DNA of 48,775 nucleotides, taken from the NCBI GenBank assembly GCA_913047795.1, contig CAJWTS010000024.1:1-48775 (forward strand). The letters are read 5' to 3'. The notes under the pieces are model-generated. The model saw only the letters and a program-made list of their open reading frames with translations, made no database searches and was not told the DNA's origin. Below are positions 16,487-24,444 of the stretch, piece after piece. Position 1 is the first letter of the stretch; each line of letters opens with the position of its first letter. The stretch comes from an uncultured Verrucomicrobiota bacterium. GTDB lineage: Bacteria > Verrucomicrobiota > Kiritimatiellia > CAJWTS01. A program made the position numbers and the translations under genes.

Positions 16487-16768
16487 GAATCACGGACCAA
16501 ACGTATATAATACTCCATTGGGTTCTCCGTAGAGGGATTGTATGGAACCAAAGGGGTTATTCGCGTTACCACGGGTCTGTTGGTCTCGGCTCGCACGGAA
16601 CACCGGTGACCACGGGTTACGATTGTGACGGCACCGACCTTCCCAATGATATTCGCGGTGCGCACGCGACACCTCCTCACGGAGGAGGCGGCGTGCGGCC
16701 CTTTGTCGCATTCAGCCGCCACCGCTTGCCTTGATCCAGGCATCTTCTTCAGCAGCCGCCGGAATTTA

Positions 16769-16777
16769 TGCTATAAT
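16769..16777 (+). promoter_or_regulatory. Extended -10 promoter of the large secreted protein
   Basis: TGCTATAAT (TG-N-TATAAT) is an ideal extended -10 element, which can work without a -35 box; none is evident. It ends 5 bases before the ATG at 16783, so transcription should start at the start codon, giving a leaderless mRNA. Confidence 0.5.
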
Positions 16778-16782
16778 TTCGG

Positions 16783-19700
16783 ATGCTTGGTCGCTGCATC
16801 GCCGTCCGTCTGTATGCGGTGCTTATGATGGGCGTTTCCATCGCGCACGCGGAGCGGGAGCTCTGCACCGCCGGCGCAGCAGCTGGTTACCCCTGCGACA
16901 AGGTCGATCTGCTGGCCTTCATGGACAAGGACACCATTGGTGGCGGATCCCTGAACGATTGCTGGGGCTGGACGGACCCCCAGACCGGCAAGGAGTACGC
17001 GCTTGTTGGCCGGACCAGCGGAACGTCATTTATTGACATCAGCAGCGCAACCAACCCTGTTTATCTCGGGAATCTACCGACGCACTCGTCGAACAATAGT
17101 TGGCGCGATATCAAGGTCTACCAGGATCACGCTTTTATCGTTTCTGATTTCACGGGCAATCACGGCATGCAGATTTTCGATCTGACCCAACTTCGTAACG
17201 CGACCAATGGCCCCGTAACGTTCGGTAACACCGCCCATTACGCGGGATTCGGAAGCGCCCACAATATCGTGATCAACGAACAGAGTGGTTATGCCTATGC
17301 CGTCGGGATCAGTAGTGGAGGAACAGGCTGCAGCGGCGGATTGCACATCATCAATATCCAGACGCCGACAAACCCCGTGTTTGTCGGATGCTTCAGCGCG
17401 GACGGATATACCCATGATGCGCAGTGCGTCACATATTCAGGCTCGGATCCTGATCACCAGGGTAAGGAGATCTGCTTCTGCTATAACGAAGACACGCTCA
17501 CGATCGTGGACGTGCTGACTCCCAGCGGCGCCGTGCAACTCGCGCGCATGTCGTATCCGGATAGCGCGTATACGCATCAGGGCTGGGCCACCGAGGATCA
17601 TCGCTATGTCCTGTTTGACGACGAGATAGATGAAACCTGGGGGAGCGTCAGCCAGACGCGTACGCACATCGTGGATGTTGGCGATCTCGACAACCCGGCG
17701 TACATGGGGTTCTACGAGCATTCAACCGCCGCCCAGGACCACAATATGTATGTTCTGTCAAATTATGTCTATCAGGCCAACTATCGCAGCGGCTTACGCA
17801 TGCTGGACATTGTCGATATCGCGAACACGAACCCGGTGCAGGTCGGCTACTTCGATACCTACCCGGCCAACGACAACACGGGTTATCAAGGCACGTGGAG
17901 CGTGTACCCGTATTTCGAGAGCGGCGTCGTTATCGCGAGCAGTATTGGGGAGGGCCTGTTTATTCTTCTCCCCAACGTCTCGGCCGCTCCGGTATTGAAC
18001 ATGGCCGTTACCGTCACGCAATCGACGGACGTCGTTCTGTCTACCAATCGGCATCACTACGTCGTCGTCGTGACCAACCAGGGGCCGGACGCCGCGCCAC
18101 TCGTCGCGGTCAGCATCGCCATGCCACCGGGCCTGTCGCTTGCGTTGATCGACCAGCTGGATGACGATGGGACCGCAAGCGGTTTCGGTGGCGGACAACA
18201 TGCCGGCACGCAGTGGTCGATTTCGAACCAGTGGCTTGAGATCGACCCCGTGGCTCTGGGCGTCGGCGTATTTACCTCTCGCGTCATTGACGCCGGGGCC
18301 GACGTGGATTGGAGTGGACTCGCCTGGCTGCCGCTTCATCCGTACGGCAAGGAGCTGCCGGACGACTCCTTTGCTGAAACAGGATATGCGAACGATGACG
18401 GCGGAAAAAACCGAAGCGCGGACGCTTCCGATGTCCGCGCGGGTCTGGGGTCCACGATACAGCTTCATCCGGACCCTGCCGGGAAAGGACGATCGTTCTC
18501 GAGAATGCTTCTGCATTTGAACGAATCGCCCGCCACAAACGGAAGCGTTATCGCCGAGTCATCGACGGTCGGCGCAACCGCGTCCCTGGCGACAGGCGAG
18601 CCCGGTGTGGACAAGTCGGTTCCCGGTGTCTTTCGCACGGCAATCGGTTTCGATGGCATTGATGATATGATCACAATTTCCAACACGCTCTTCACGGTTG
18701 ACGAATCCAATCGTGCCTACACCGTTTCCGCCTGGATCAAGACGTCGTCGAACGGGACTGTCCTGGCGCAGTATGCCGCCGCCGACAGCAATCGATTTGA
18801 ATGGGCTGTCGGCTCCGGACGCCTGGTCTACCGCAAGGGCGGATCCAATCTTGTCGAGTCGAGTTCCTCTGTAAGCGATGGAGAGTGGCATCACATTGCC
18901 TTGCGCAGGACCGAGGGAAACACGATCGACCTGTTCATTGACGGGGCGGATGCGGGATCCGCCGTGGACAGTAATTTGTATGCCGAGGCCGTGCTGACCC
19001 TGGGGGGAGCGAGTTCGAACAGCGGGCATTGGGCGGGATGCCTGGATGAGGTGGCGGTTTACGAAACGGATCTGTCGCAACATGAGATCGAGGATCTGTT
19101 CAGGCGCGGCGTACTTTACCTGGGCATTCAGCTTCGCTCGTGTGATGACCCCGCCTGTGACGGCGAATCGTTCGTCGGGCCGGACGGCACCACGAACACC
19201 ATGTATTCCGAACTCCTGAACCCGACGCCGTCTCCCCCCTCGCTCGTGATATCAAACCTACCCTCGAACCGGTACGTTCAGCACCGGGTGTTTCTGAGCA
19301 CGTCCCTGTCCAATTATGGCCCGAGGCTCTTGAGCGTTAGCCTCGGTCCCGATCATTACGATTCGGATGTCGGAACGATCGTCAGTTCTCAGGGCGGGTG
19401 CTCGGGCCTGGCCCCCGTGATATGCGCCCTGGGCACGATTTCAAACCAATCGAGTGCAGCCATCGAAATCGATCTCATGATTGCCACAAATGTCGTGGGG
19501 CTCCAGACCAACACGGCCGCCGTGGACGGCGAGTACCTTGATTTCGTCATCAGCGACGACTCCGATGCGGCCGTGGTGGATGTTGCCGATTCAGATTCCG
19601 ACGGGGAACCTGATTTTTTCGATCTGGATGACGATGCGGACGGGATGCCCGATGATTGGGAAAATCAACACGGATTCAACCAGACGAACGCTGCGGACGC

Positions 19701-20007
19701 CGCAGTGGATACGGATAACGACGGGATGGAAAACCTGGCCGAGTTTATTGCCGATACGGACCCGACGAACGAGCAATCCGTGCTCGAGATCTGTGGCTTC
19801 GAATTCACAAACGGCACGGATGTTGTCGTGACGGTTTGCGACTTGTCCTCCAATCGCGTCTACCGCCTGGAAGTAATCGCCAGCCTGTTGTCGAACGACT
19901 GGATAACGGCCTGGTCGAATCTGGCCGGCTTGGTCGGCGCAACCAGCTTGACCTATTCGAATGCCGTCGGTCCGATGATCTTTCGCGCCGGCGCGGACCT
20001 GCCCTGA
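16783..20007 (+). CDS. Large secreted mosaic protein: choice-of-anchor B/LVIVD propeller, LamG and calcium-repeat tail
   Basis: A 1074-residue exported protein. Residues 1-23 form a signal peptide ending AHA. Residues about 25-400 form a choice-of-anchor-B-type domain of LVIVD-like propeller repeats ('G...viDiS...P...g...'), with repeated blocks such as GLHIINIQTPTNPVFVGCF and HIVDVGDLDNPAYMGFYEH. A DUF11-like 'tvtNqGPdaA' domain follows near 405-460. A LamG/concanavalin-like domain spans about 615-780 (AIGFDGIDDMI, AYTVSAWIKTSSNGTVL, DGEWHHIALRR, HWAGCLDEVAVYET). A second DUF11-like segment precedes an Asp-rich thrombospondin-3-type calcium repeat (about 945-1000: DSDSDGEPDFFDLDDDADG, DTDNDGMENLAEF). 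A short beta tail ends the protein. It should act outside the cell or at the surface in binding rather than catalysis. Asp/Asn-rich composition differs from neighbours. It stands alone. Confidence 0.8.
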   Translation: MLGRCIAVRLYAVLMMGVSIAHAERELCTAGAAAGYPCDKVDLLAFMDKDTIGGGSLNDCWGWTDPQTGKEYALVGRTSGTSFIDISSATNPVYLGNLPTHSSNNSWRDIKVYQDHAFIVSDFTGNHGMQIFDLTQLRNATNGPVTFGNTAHYAGFGSAHNIVINEQSGYAYAVGISSGGTGCSGGLHIINIQTPTNPVFVGCFSADGYTHDAQCVTYSGSDPDHQGKEICFCYNEDTLTIVDVLTPSGAVQLARMSYPDSAYTHQGWATEDHRYVLFDDEIDETWGSVSQTRTHIVDVGDLDNPAYMGFYEHSTAAQDHNMYVLSNYVYQANYRSGLRMLDIVDIANTNPVQVGYFDTYPANDNTGYQGTWSVYPYFESGVVIASSIGEGLFILLPNVSAAPVLNMAVTVTQSTDVVLSTNRHHYVVVVTNQGPDAAPLVAVSIAMPPGLSLALIDQLDDDGTASGFGGGQHAGTQWSISNQWLEIDPVALGVGVFTSRVIDAGADVDWSGLAWLPLHPYGKELPDDSFAETGYANDDGGKNRSADASDVRAGLGSTIQLHPDPAGKGRSFSRMLLHLNESPATNGSVIAESSTVGATASLATGEPGVDKSVPGVFRTAIGFDGIDDMITISNTLFTVDESNRAYTVSAWIKTSSNGTVLAQYAAADSNRFEWAVGSGRLVYRKGGSNLVESSSSVSDGEWHHIALRRTEGNTIDLFIDGADAGSAVDSNLYAEAVLTLGGASSNSGHWAGCLDEVAVYETDLSQHEIEDLFRRGVLYLGIQLRSCDDPACDGESFVGPDGTTNTMYSELLNPTPSPPSLVISNLPSNRYVQHRVFLSTSLSNYGPRLLSVSLGPDHYDSDVGTIVSSQGGCSGLAPVICALGTISNQSSAAIEIDLMIATNVVGLQTNTAAVDGEYLDFVISDDSDAAVVDVADSDSDGEPDFFDLDDDADGMPDDWENQHGFNQTNAADAAVDTDNDGMENLAEFIADTDPTNEQSVLEICGFEFTNGTDVVVTVCDLSSNRVYRLEVIASLLSNDWITAWSNLAGLVGATSLTYSNAVGPMIFRAGADLP

Positions 20008-20053
20008 GCACGTCGAGTGGCCCGTCACGCGTTGACGCGCCGCGCGACCGATC

Positions 20054-20902
20054 TCAATATTCGAGAAGGTAGCGCTTCTCCGGCGGCAGCATCTCGATGA
20101 TGGAGGCGCGCTGTTCGGCCGTGGTCTTGGTCTTCCAGTCATCTTTCTGGATGTTGTCGCGCGGTTCGTACTCGTAGGTCACCAACTGGCGATTGATACC
20201 GCTGCGATTCGGTGCGATGCGGTGCCACAAGCCGCCGCCCCAGGCAAATCCGCCGCCGGCAGGAGCCTGGGCCCAGGTTCCCTTATCGGGGTTGTCACCG
20301 ACTTCTTCGATCAGGGCCTGAATGCCGTCGGCGGTACCGCCTTCTTCCCAGCGGTCCTTGATCGGCTTGCCCGCGCGCAGGTTTTCGCGCATCAACGGGA
20401 CACTGCCCTTGAGCGCCTGCGTCACGCCTTCTTCGCGCGTGCAATCGTTGAAGTAGATCCAGAGGTTGCAATGCGTCAGCGGATCCATGCTCGGTTGCGC
20501 GTCGGTATGCCAGCCGTCCCAGAACCAGTCGGAGTATTCCCACTGGCGCGCAAGTAGCTGGCGGTGAATATAGCCGGACACGTAGACCAGGTCCTCCGGC
20601 GGCGTGTCCAACACGGCCGCCGCGATCTTGAGCACGTGGTCGTTTCCGATGATGCGCGCAAACGCCTCTTCGTGGAGGAACTTCTCCATGGTCATCGACG
20701 GGTGACCCGGAATGCCATCGCTACTGCACGCTTCTTCGCTCAAGGGATTGGCTAACCAGACACGCGAATACGCAAAGCGCCCCTCAATGACCTCGTCATC
20801 CGTCAGCACCTTCCCGAAGTTTAGAAAACTCTCCTGGTCAACGAACTGGACCTGGTCGTCGCTGATGCGCTCGGGATAATCGCCGATGACTGTCTCAATC
20901 AT
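20054..20902 (-). CDS. Phytanoyl-CoA dioxygenase (PhyH) family protein
   Basis: A 282-residue Fe(II)/2-oxoglutarate oxygenase. Iron ligands are His132 and Asp134 in GWHTDAQPS and His227 in LWHRIAPNRSG; Arg238 in NRQLVTYEYEPR probably binds 2-oxoglutarate. It is only distantly similar to the PhyH protein at 10645-11451. An AAGGA ribosome binding site lies 9 bases before the ATG. It is separated from the upstream MbfA-like gene by 150 bases with AT-rich stretches (20971-21010) that could hold its promoter. Substrate unknown. Confidence 0.85.
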   Translation of the reverse strand: MIETVIGDYPERISDDQVQFVDQESFLNFGKVLTDDEVIEGRFAYSRVWLANPLSEEACSSDGIPGHPSMTMEKFLHEEAFARIIGNDHVLKIAAAVLDTPPEDLVYVSGYIHRQLLARQWEYSDWFWDGWHTDAQPSMDPLTHCNLWIYFNDCTREEGVTQALKGSVPLMRENLRAGKPIKDRWEEGGTADGIQALIEEVGDNPDKGTWAQAPAGGGFAWGGGLWHRIAPNRSGINRQLVTYEYEPRDNIQKDDWKTKTTAEQRASIIEMLPPEKRYLLEY

Positions 20903-21052
20903 GTTTAGTGTCCTTCGCGTTGTTCGCGCGCCAATGCCCGGTTAATCTCACTTACACTGACACCAGCGCCCCTGTTATATATATTGGCCATGTAGCAGCC
21001 ATATTAATAACCTATGAGTCGCGTATTAGTAAAACGTGAAAACGGCCACGAC

Positions 21053-21928
21053 TCACGGCTCGACGCCGACCCAATGACGCAGGGCCAGGCCGACGAGGAA
21101 GCTGATAAAGGCTACGGATAGCGAAACCGCGATCATCTCCGAGAAGCGCCGCCACAGCTTGAGGCCCTTCGCCGTTGCAATATAGAAATTGTAGGCCAGG
21201 ACAACGAGCACGCTCAGCACCAGCATGGTCGCCAAAGCCAGGTACACGTTTTGCATATAGATGTACGGTGCGACCAGCAGCAGGACGGTCACGATGTAGG
21301 CGGAGCCCGTGTACGCGGCGGACTTTAGCGGGCTCTTGCCGTGTTCGGAACCGCCCTCTTCACGGGTGGAGAAGAATGCGGACGCCCCCATGGACATCGA
21401 CGCCGCGATGCCGGTGATCAGCCCGGTGATCGCGATCAGGCGGCCGTTCTGCAGTGCAAAGGTCAGGCCTGCCAGGGCCCCGGTCAGTTCGACCAGGGCG
21501 TCGTTCAAGCCCAGCACGACCGCACCGGCATATTTGATCCGCTCCTCCTCGATCATGTTCAACAGCTCGGCTTCATGTACTTGCTCGTCGGCAAGCATGC
21601 CGGTGACCTCGGTCACGTCGCCCTGCAGCTGTTTGTACACCTCCTCGGCGAGTTGCTCGTCCTGTTCCATCAGCCGCAATCCGAACGAAAGGCCCAGCAG
21701 TCGCGAAATCAAGGTGTACCACCACACGCGGATTCGGTTGGGGGCGACATCCACTCCGGTAAGTCGCTTCAACTCCTCGTAATGACACATCTCGTCGGCA
21801 GCAATCCGTTCCAGCACGGACCGGTTGTTGGGATCGTTGACCGTTCGCAGGAGATTCGTATAGATGTGATACTCGGTGATCTCGTTGCGTTGCGCGGACA
21901 GGAGCTGGTTAAGGTGTTCAGCGATCAT
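21053..21928 (-). CDS. Ferritin-like/VIT1-CCC1 membrane protein (MbfA-like)
   Basis: A 291-residue fusion. The N-terminal 120 or so residues are a rubrerythrin/ferritin-like four-helix bundle with metal-ligand motifs NEITEYHIY, ADEMCHYEEL and ADEQVHEAELL. The C-terminal part is a VIT1/CCC1-type transporter, with the signature GLNDALVELTGALAGL and MSMGASAFFSTREE, and about five helices. Membrane-bound ferritin A of alphaproteobacteria has this layout and exports iron; VIT1 relatives also carry manganese. A divergent COG0523 metallochaperone gene follows, consistent with a metal-homeostasis neighbourhood. Confidence 0.85.
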   Translation of the reverse strand: MIAEHLNQLLSAQRNEITEYHIYTNLLRTVNDPNNRSVLERIAADEMCHYEELKRLTGVDVAPNRIRVWWYTLISRLLGLSFGLRLMEQDEQLAEEVYKQLQGDVTEVTGMLADEQVHEAELLNMIEEERIKYAGAVVLGLNDALVELTGALAGLTFALQNGRLIAITGLITGIAASMSMGASAFFSTREEGGSEHGKSPLKSAAYTGSAYIVTVLLLVAPYIYMQNVYLALATMLVLSVLVVLAYNFYIATAKGLKLWRRFSEMIAVSLSVAFISFLVGLALRHWVGVEP

Positions 21929-22237
21929 AATCCGTGGCGGCCCGGCCGCTACATGGTCGACCGGCGCATTTGCATCGGTTGTTTGAGCAGCCAGAGGCTC
22001 ATCAGACTGAAGGCTATCATGGTCAGGGGCATTGGCAACTGACTTCGTAGCGTCGCGTGCCCGGGCGTCTGGAGCAATTTAGGCTGGTGGTTGCACGGCG
22101 GTCTCGCCTGCGCCCTATTCGTTCGGACGGTCTGGCGGGCCAACAGGGCCAAGACCGCTCGTGTCGTCCCGGTCAAACGGGCTTGGTCGTCCGCCGGGCA
22201 CTTGCCAGTGCCGGCCACCCGACGCATAGTTACAGGC
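21929..22237. other. Intergenic region between MbfA-like and G3E genes, 309 bases
   Basis: No convincing gene. On the minus strand near 22040-21949 a frame ends MPLTMIAFSLMSLWLLKQP and MQMRR, which looks like the last helix of a membrane protein, but nothing before it is recognisable. The G3E frame stays open upstream of its start, without domain signature. Confidence 0.3.
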
Positions 22238-23134
22238 GTGACAACGCCCGTACATATCATTTGCGGATTTCTGGGCAGTGGCAAAACGACGCTCTTGAAC
22301 CATTGCCTCGCGGCACTGCCCGGCGATCGGCGCGTGGCGATTATCGTTAACGATTTCGGTGACGTGGCCATTGACGGACAACTCATCGAACGCGGCGACT
22401 ATGCGATGAAGGAGCTGCCGTCCGGGTGCGTGTGCTGTACGCTCGCGGGATCGCTTGCGGAATCACTTTCCGCGCTGGCGCAGGATGAGCGGCCCGAGCT
22501 GATCGTGATGGAGACGACCGGGATCGCGAAACCGGCCCAGATCGCCTTGCTGTTTCGCTACGAGGAATTACAGGCCTGTGTTCACCTGGGCAACGTCGTC
22601 TGCCTGGTCGACAGCAGTACCTTTCCGCGATTCGAGCAACACCTCATGGTCTTGCGTGAGCAGGTGGAACAGTCGAATACGGTGGTGTTGAACAAGATCG
22701 ATCTGGCCGATGACGCAACCCTCGAGATGACGCGGCAGCGGGTACGGTATCTGAGTCAACCGGGTGCCCTGATGCTTGAGACAACCGGATCCGAAATTGA
22801 CCCGGCCATTTTCTTCGAAGAACGCGCGACCTGGTTCCCGTCCTTCGCGCGTGTCGATTCGGGAAATACCCACGACTTCTACGCCTGCACGGTCAGCGAC
22901 CCCGCCGTCTACCGGCTCGACAGGCTGACGGATGCCCTCACAGATCTCGGCGAGCAGGTGCTTCGCCTGAAGGGTATCGTGCGCACCGACGCGGGGCCGA
23001 AGTTGATCCAGGGAACGCTCGCCGGACTCGAAATCACGGACTGGGACGAAGATGTCGAGGACTCAAAGCTGGTGTTTATTGCCAGGGATCTGCCCGCGGA
23101 GAAGATCCGCGAATCGTTACAAAAGTGTCGGTGA
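22238..23134 (+). CDS. G3E-family GTPase metallochaperone (CobW/COG0523)
   Basis: A 298-residue P-loop GTPase. The Walker A is GFLGSGKTTLLNH near the start; NDFGDVAIDGQL is the switch region, followed by the metal-binding CxCC motif in SGCVCCTLAGSL; ETTGIAKP is the family's Walker-B-side motif and NKIDLADD is the guanine-specificity NKxD. COG0523 proteins deliver zinc, cobalt or nickel to target enzymes. I place the start at the GTG at 22238 because the P-loop normally lies within the first 15 residues; the frame continues upstream without homology. A nuclease gene follows after 48 bases. Confidence 0.85.
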   Translation: MTTPVHIICGFLGSGKTTLLNHCLAALPGDRRVAIIVNDFGDVAIDGQLIERGDYAMKELPSGCVCCTLAGSLAESLSALAQDERPELIVMETTGIAKPAQIALLFRYEELQACVHLGNVVCLVDSSTFPRFEQHLMVLREQVEQSNTVVLNKIDLADDATLEMTRQRVRYLSQPGALMLETTGSEIDPAIFFEERATWFPSFARVDSGNTHDFYACTVSDPAVYRLDRLTDALTDLGEQVLRLKGIVRTDAGPKLIQGTLAGLEITDWDEDVEDSKLVFIARDLPAEKIRESLQKCR

Positions 23135-23182
23135 AGCCAGTTCAGCGTTGTTGCCCCGTTCAAACGTGTAAATACTGTGCGC

Positions 23183-24034
23183 ATGTTCGGGAGACGTCTT
23201 TTCACGTGGTTCGTCGTCTGCTGTGCGGCGTACGCGACAGCATGCTTTTCGGCGGAGCTGCAGCGGGTCGACCGCGCGACGCTCAAACCGGAACCACGTG
23301 ATGATGGGGATAGTTTTCGCGTGGACCTGGGGGAGCGGGAGCTGATCCTGCGATTGTACTTTGTCGATTGCCCGGAGACAGCCGTGGCATCTGAAACGGC
23401 GGCGCGCCGCGTACGGTCGCAGACACGTTTCTTCGGGCTCGCGAATCACCGCGAAACCGTTCACTACGGCAAGCAGGCTACCGCGTTCACGAGGAAGATG
23501 CTTGCGGAGCCCTTTTCTGTCTACACGGTTTTCACGCCCACGCGTGGTCGATCGCCCGGAGGCCGGACCTATGCCTTTGTCGAGACCTCCGACGGCAAGG
23601 ATCTCGCCGAGTTGCTGGTTGCCAATGGCCTGGCGCGTGCTTACGGGATCGGCCGTGCGGCACCGGACGGGACTCCCCGCGCCGAGGTCGAGGCCCGCTT
23701 GATGGATGTCGAGAATGCCGCCATGCTTTCCCGCAAGGGGATCTGGGCTGCGACGGATGTGGTGCGACTCGTCGAATCGCGTGCCGCCGAACGCAAGGAG
23801 CGCGCGGAACTGCAAGCAATTGGGGAAAGTGTGCGCGCGCCGCTGGAGCCGATCGATATCAACACCGCGTCCCTGGAGGACCTGCAATTGCTAACTGGAA
23901 TCGGCCCGGTCTTGGCGCAGCGCATCATCGACGGCCGACCGTACGCGCGGATCAAGGGTCTGCTGAAGGTGCGGGGTGTGACCATTGGCCTGGTCGAAAA
24001 ACTTCGACCACACGTGGTCGACGGTAGCAAGTGA
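23183..24034 (+). CDS. Exported thermonuclease-like protein with C-terminal helix-hairpin-helix
   Basis: A 283-residue exported protein. After a signal peptide (to about residue 24) comes a staphylococcal-nuclease (SNc) domain: DDGDSF, RLYFVDCPET (Arg/Asp/Glu of the active site), YGKQATAFTRKML and GGRTYAFV, whose Arg matches the second catalytic arginine. Thus the nuclease looks active. Residues 225-280 are a ComEA-type helix-hairpin-helix DNA-binding unit, INTASLEDLQLLTGIGPV and LAQRIIDGRPY. The combination suggests a DNA-binding exported nuclease, perhaps for DNA uptake or nutrient scavenging. The ATG at 23183 is preferred over the GTG six bases upstream. Confidence 0.8.
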   Translation: MFGRRLFTWFVVCCAAYATACFSAELQRVDRATLKPEPRDDGDSFRVDLGERELILRLYFVDCPETAVASETAARRVRSQTRFFGLANHRETVHYGKQATAFTRKMLAEPFSVYTVFTPTRGRSPGGRTYAFVETSDGKDLAELLVANGLARAYGIGRAAPDGTPRAEVEARLMDVENAAMLSRKGIWAATDVVRLVESRAAERKERAELQAIGESVRAPLEPIDINTASLEDLQLLTGIGPVLAQRIIDGRPYARIKGLLKVRGVTIGLVEKLRPHVVDGSK

Positions 24035-24046
24035 CCGACGTGGGAA

Positions 24047-24310
24047 TTATTTCGCACGGGTTCCCACGGAGTTCAGGGTGTCTCCGCTCTTTGTCGTCGC
24101 ATGCACGGTCTTGCCGAGCGCAGGTGCCGCTGGCGAAGATCAAGGTGTCGTCAGGGTCGAACTTGCCGTTTTCATCATCTTGACGTTCAATGTCTGACCG
24201 TCGAGCGCCGTGCTGATCGGGGTGACCGGTGCCGCTGCGTTGCCCTCATCCGCCTGACATCCGGCCGCCGCGATCAGTAGAATCCCAATGGCGCGCGATC
24301 GTCGTCTTCT
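24047..24310 (-). pseudogene. Small lipoprotein, decayed (no start codon, in-frame TGA)
   Basis: One minus-strand frame reads like a lipoprotein: an Arg-rich start, IGILLIAAAGC as lipobox, then QADEGNAAAPVTPIS and LDGQTLNVKMMKTASSTLTTP. It meets a TGA at 24142-24140 and continues in the same frame with SSPAAPALGKTVHATTKSG and DTLNSVGTRAK to a TAA at 24049-24047. No ATG, GTG or TTG precedes the signal; at 24310-24313, where an ATGA overlap with the upstream frame would be expected, one G seems to be missing. I read it as a decayed gene in line with the RND relic upstream. Confidence 0.4.
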
Positions 24311-24440
24311 ATCGGTCGCCCTCCGCAGGCAGCGTCCGCGCCTTCCAGAATGCGAACACCGCGGGATAGACCAGCAACGACATCAGGACCACGGACAGCA
24401 GGCCGCCCACCATGGGTGCCGCAATGCTTTCCTCTTGCAT
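24309..24440 (-). pseudogene. C-terminal relic of a second CusA/CzcA-type RND transporter
   Basis: Directly behind the intact RND gene, in another frame, lies a tail of some 43 residues reading ESIAAPMVGGLLSVVLMSLL, then VYPAVFAFWKAR. This matches the end of CusA-type pumps ('IAaPMVGG....LlsL.v.PA.y...'); the intact gene's own tail is MVPMAIPSFGGMLVVL and differs. The six residues before the ATG (GSDADV) also fit the family's 'GsDVM'. It is therefore a leftover of another, more canonical, pump gene or of a partial duplication, and not a gene in its own right. Confidence 0.6.
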
Positions 24441-24444
24441 GACG

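Larger units (their letters stand above)
16236..16782. other. AT-richer intergenic region, 547 bases
   Basis: This gap is visibly richer in A and T than its surroundings between about 16300 and 16520. It holds the leader and promoter of the minus-strand gene, a possible 30-codon membrane ORF (16394-16486), a second TATAAT at 16506-16511 without a clear gene behind it, and the extended -10 promoter of the large secreted protein. I see no inverted-repeat ends or transposase remnant. Confidence 0.5.

Noticed and set aside
16066..16743. 225-codon minus-strand frame across the AT-rich gap
   Set aside because: It overlaps the better-supported 15792-16235 gene in another frame and has no domain pattern.
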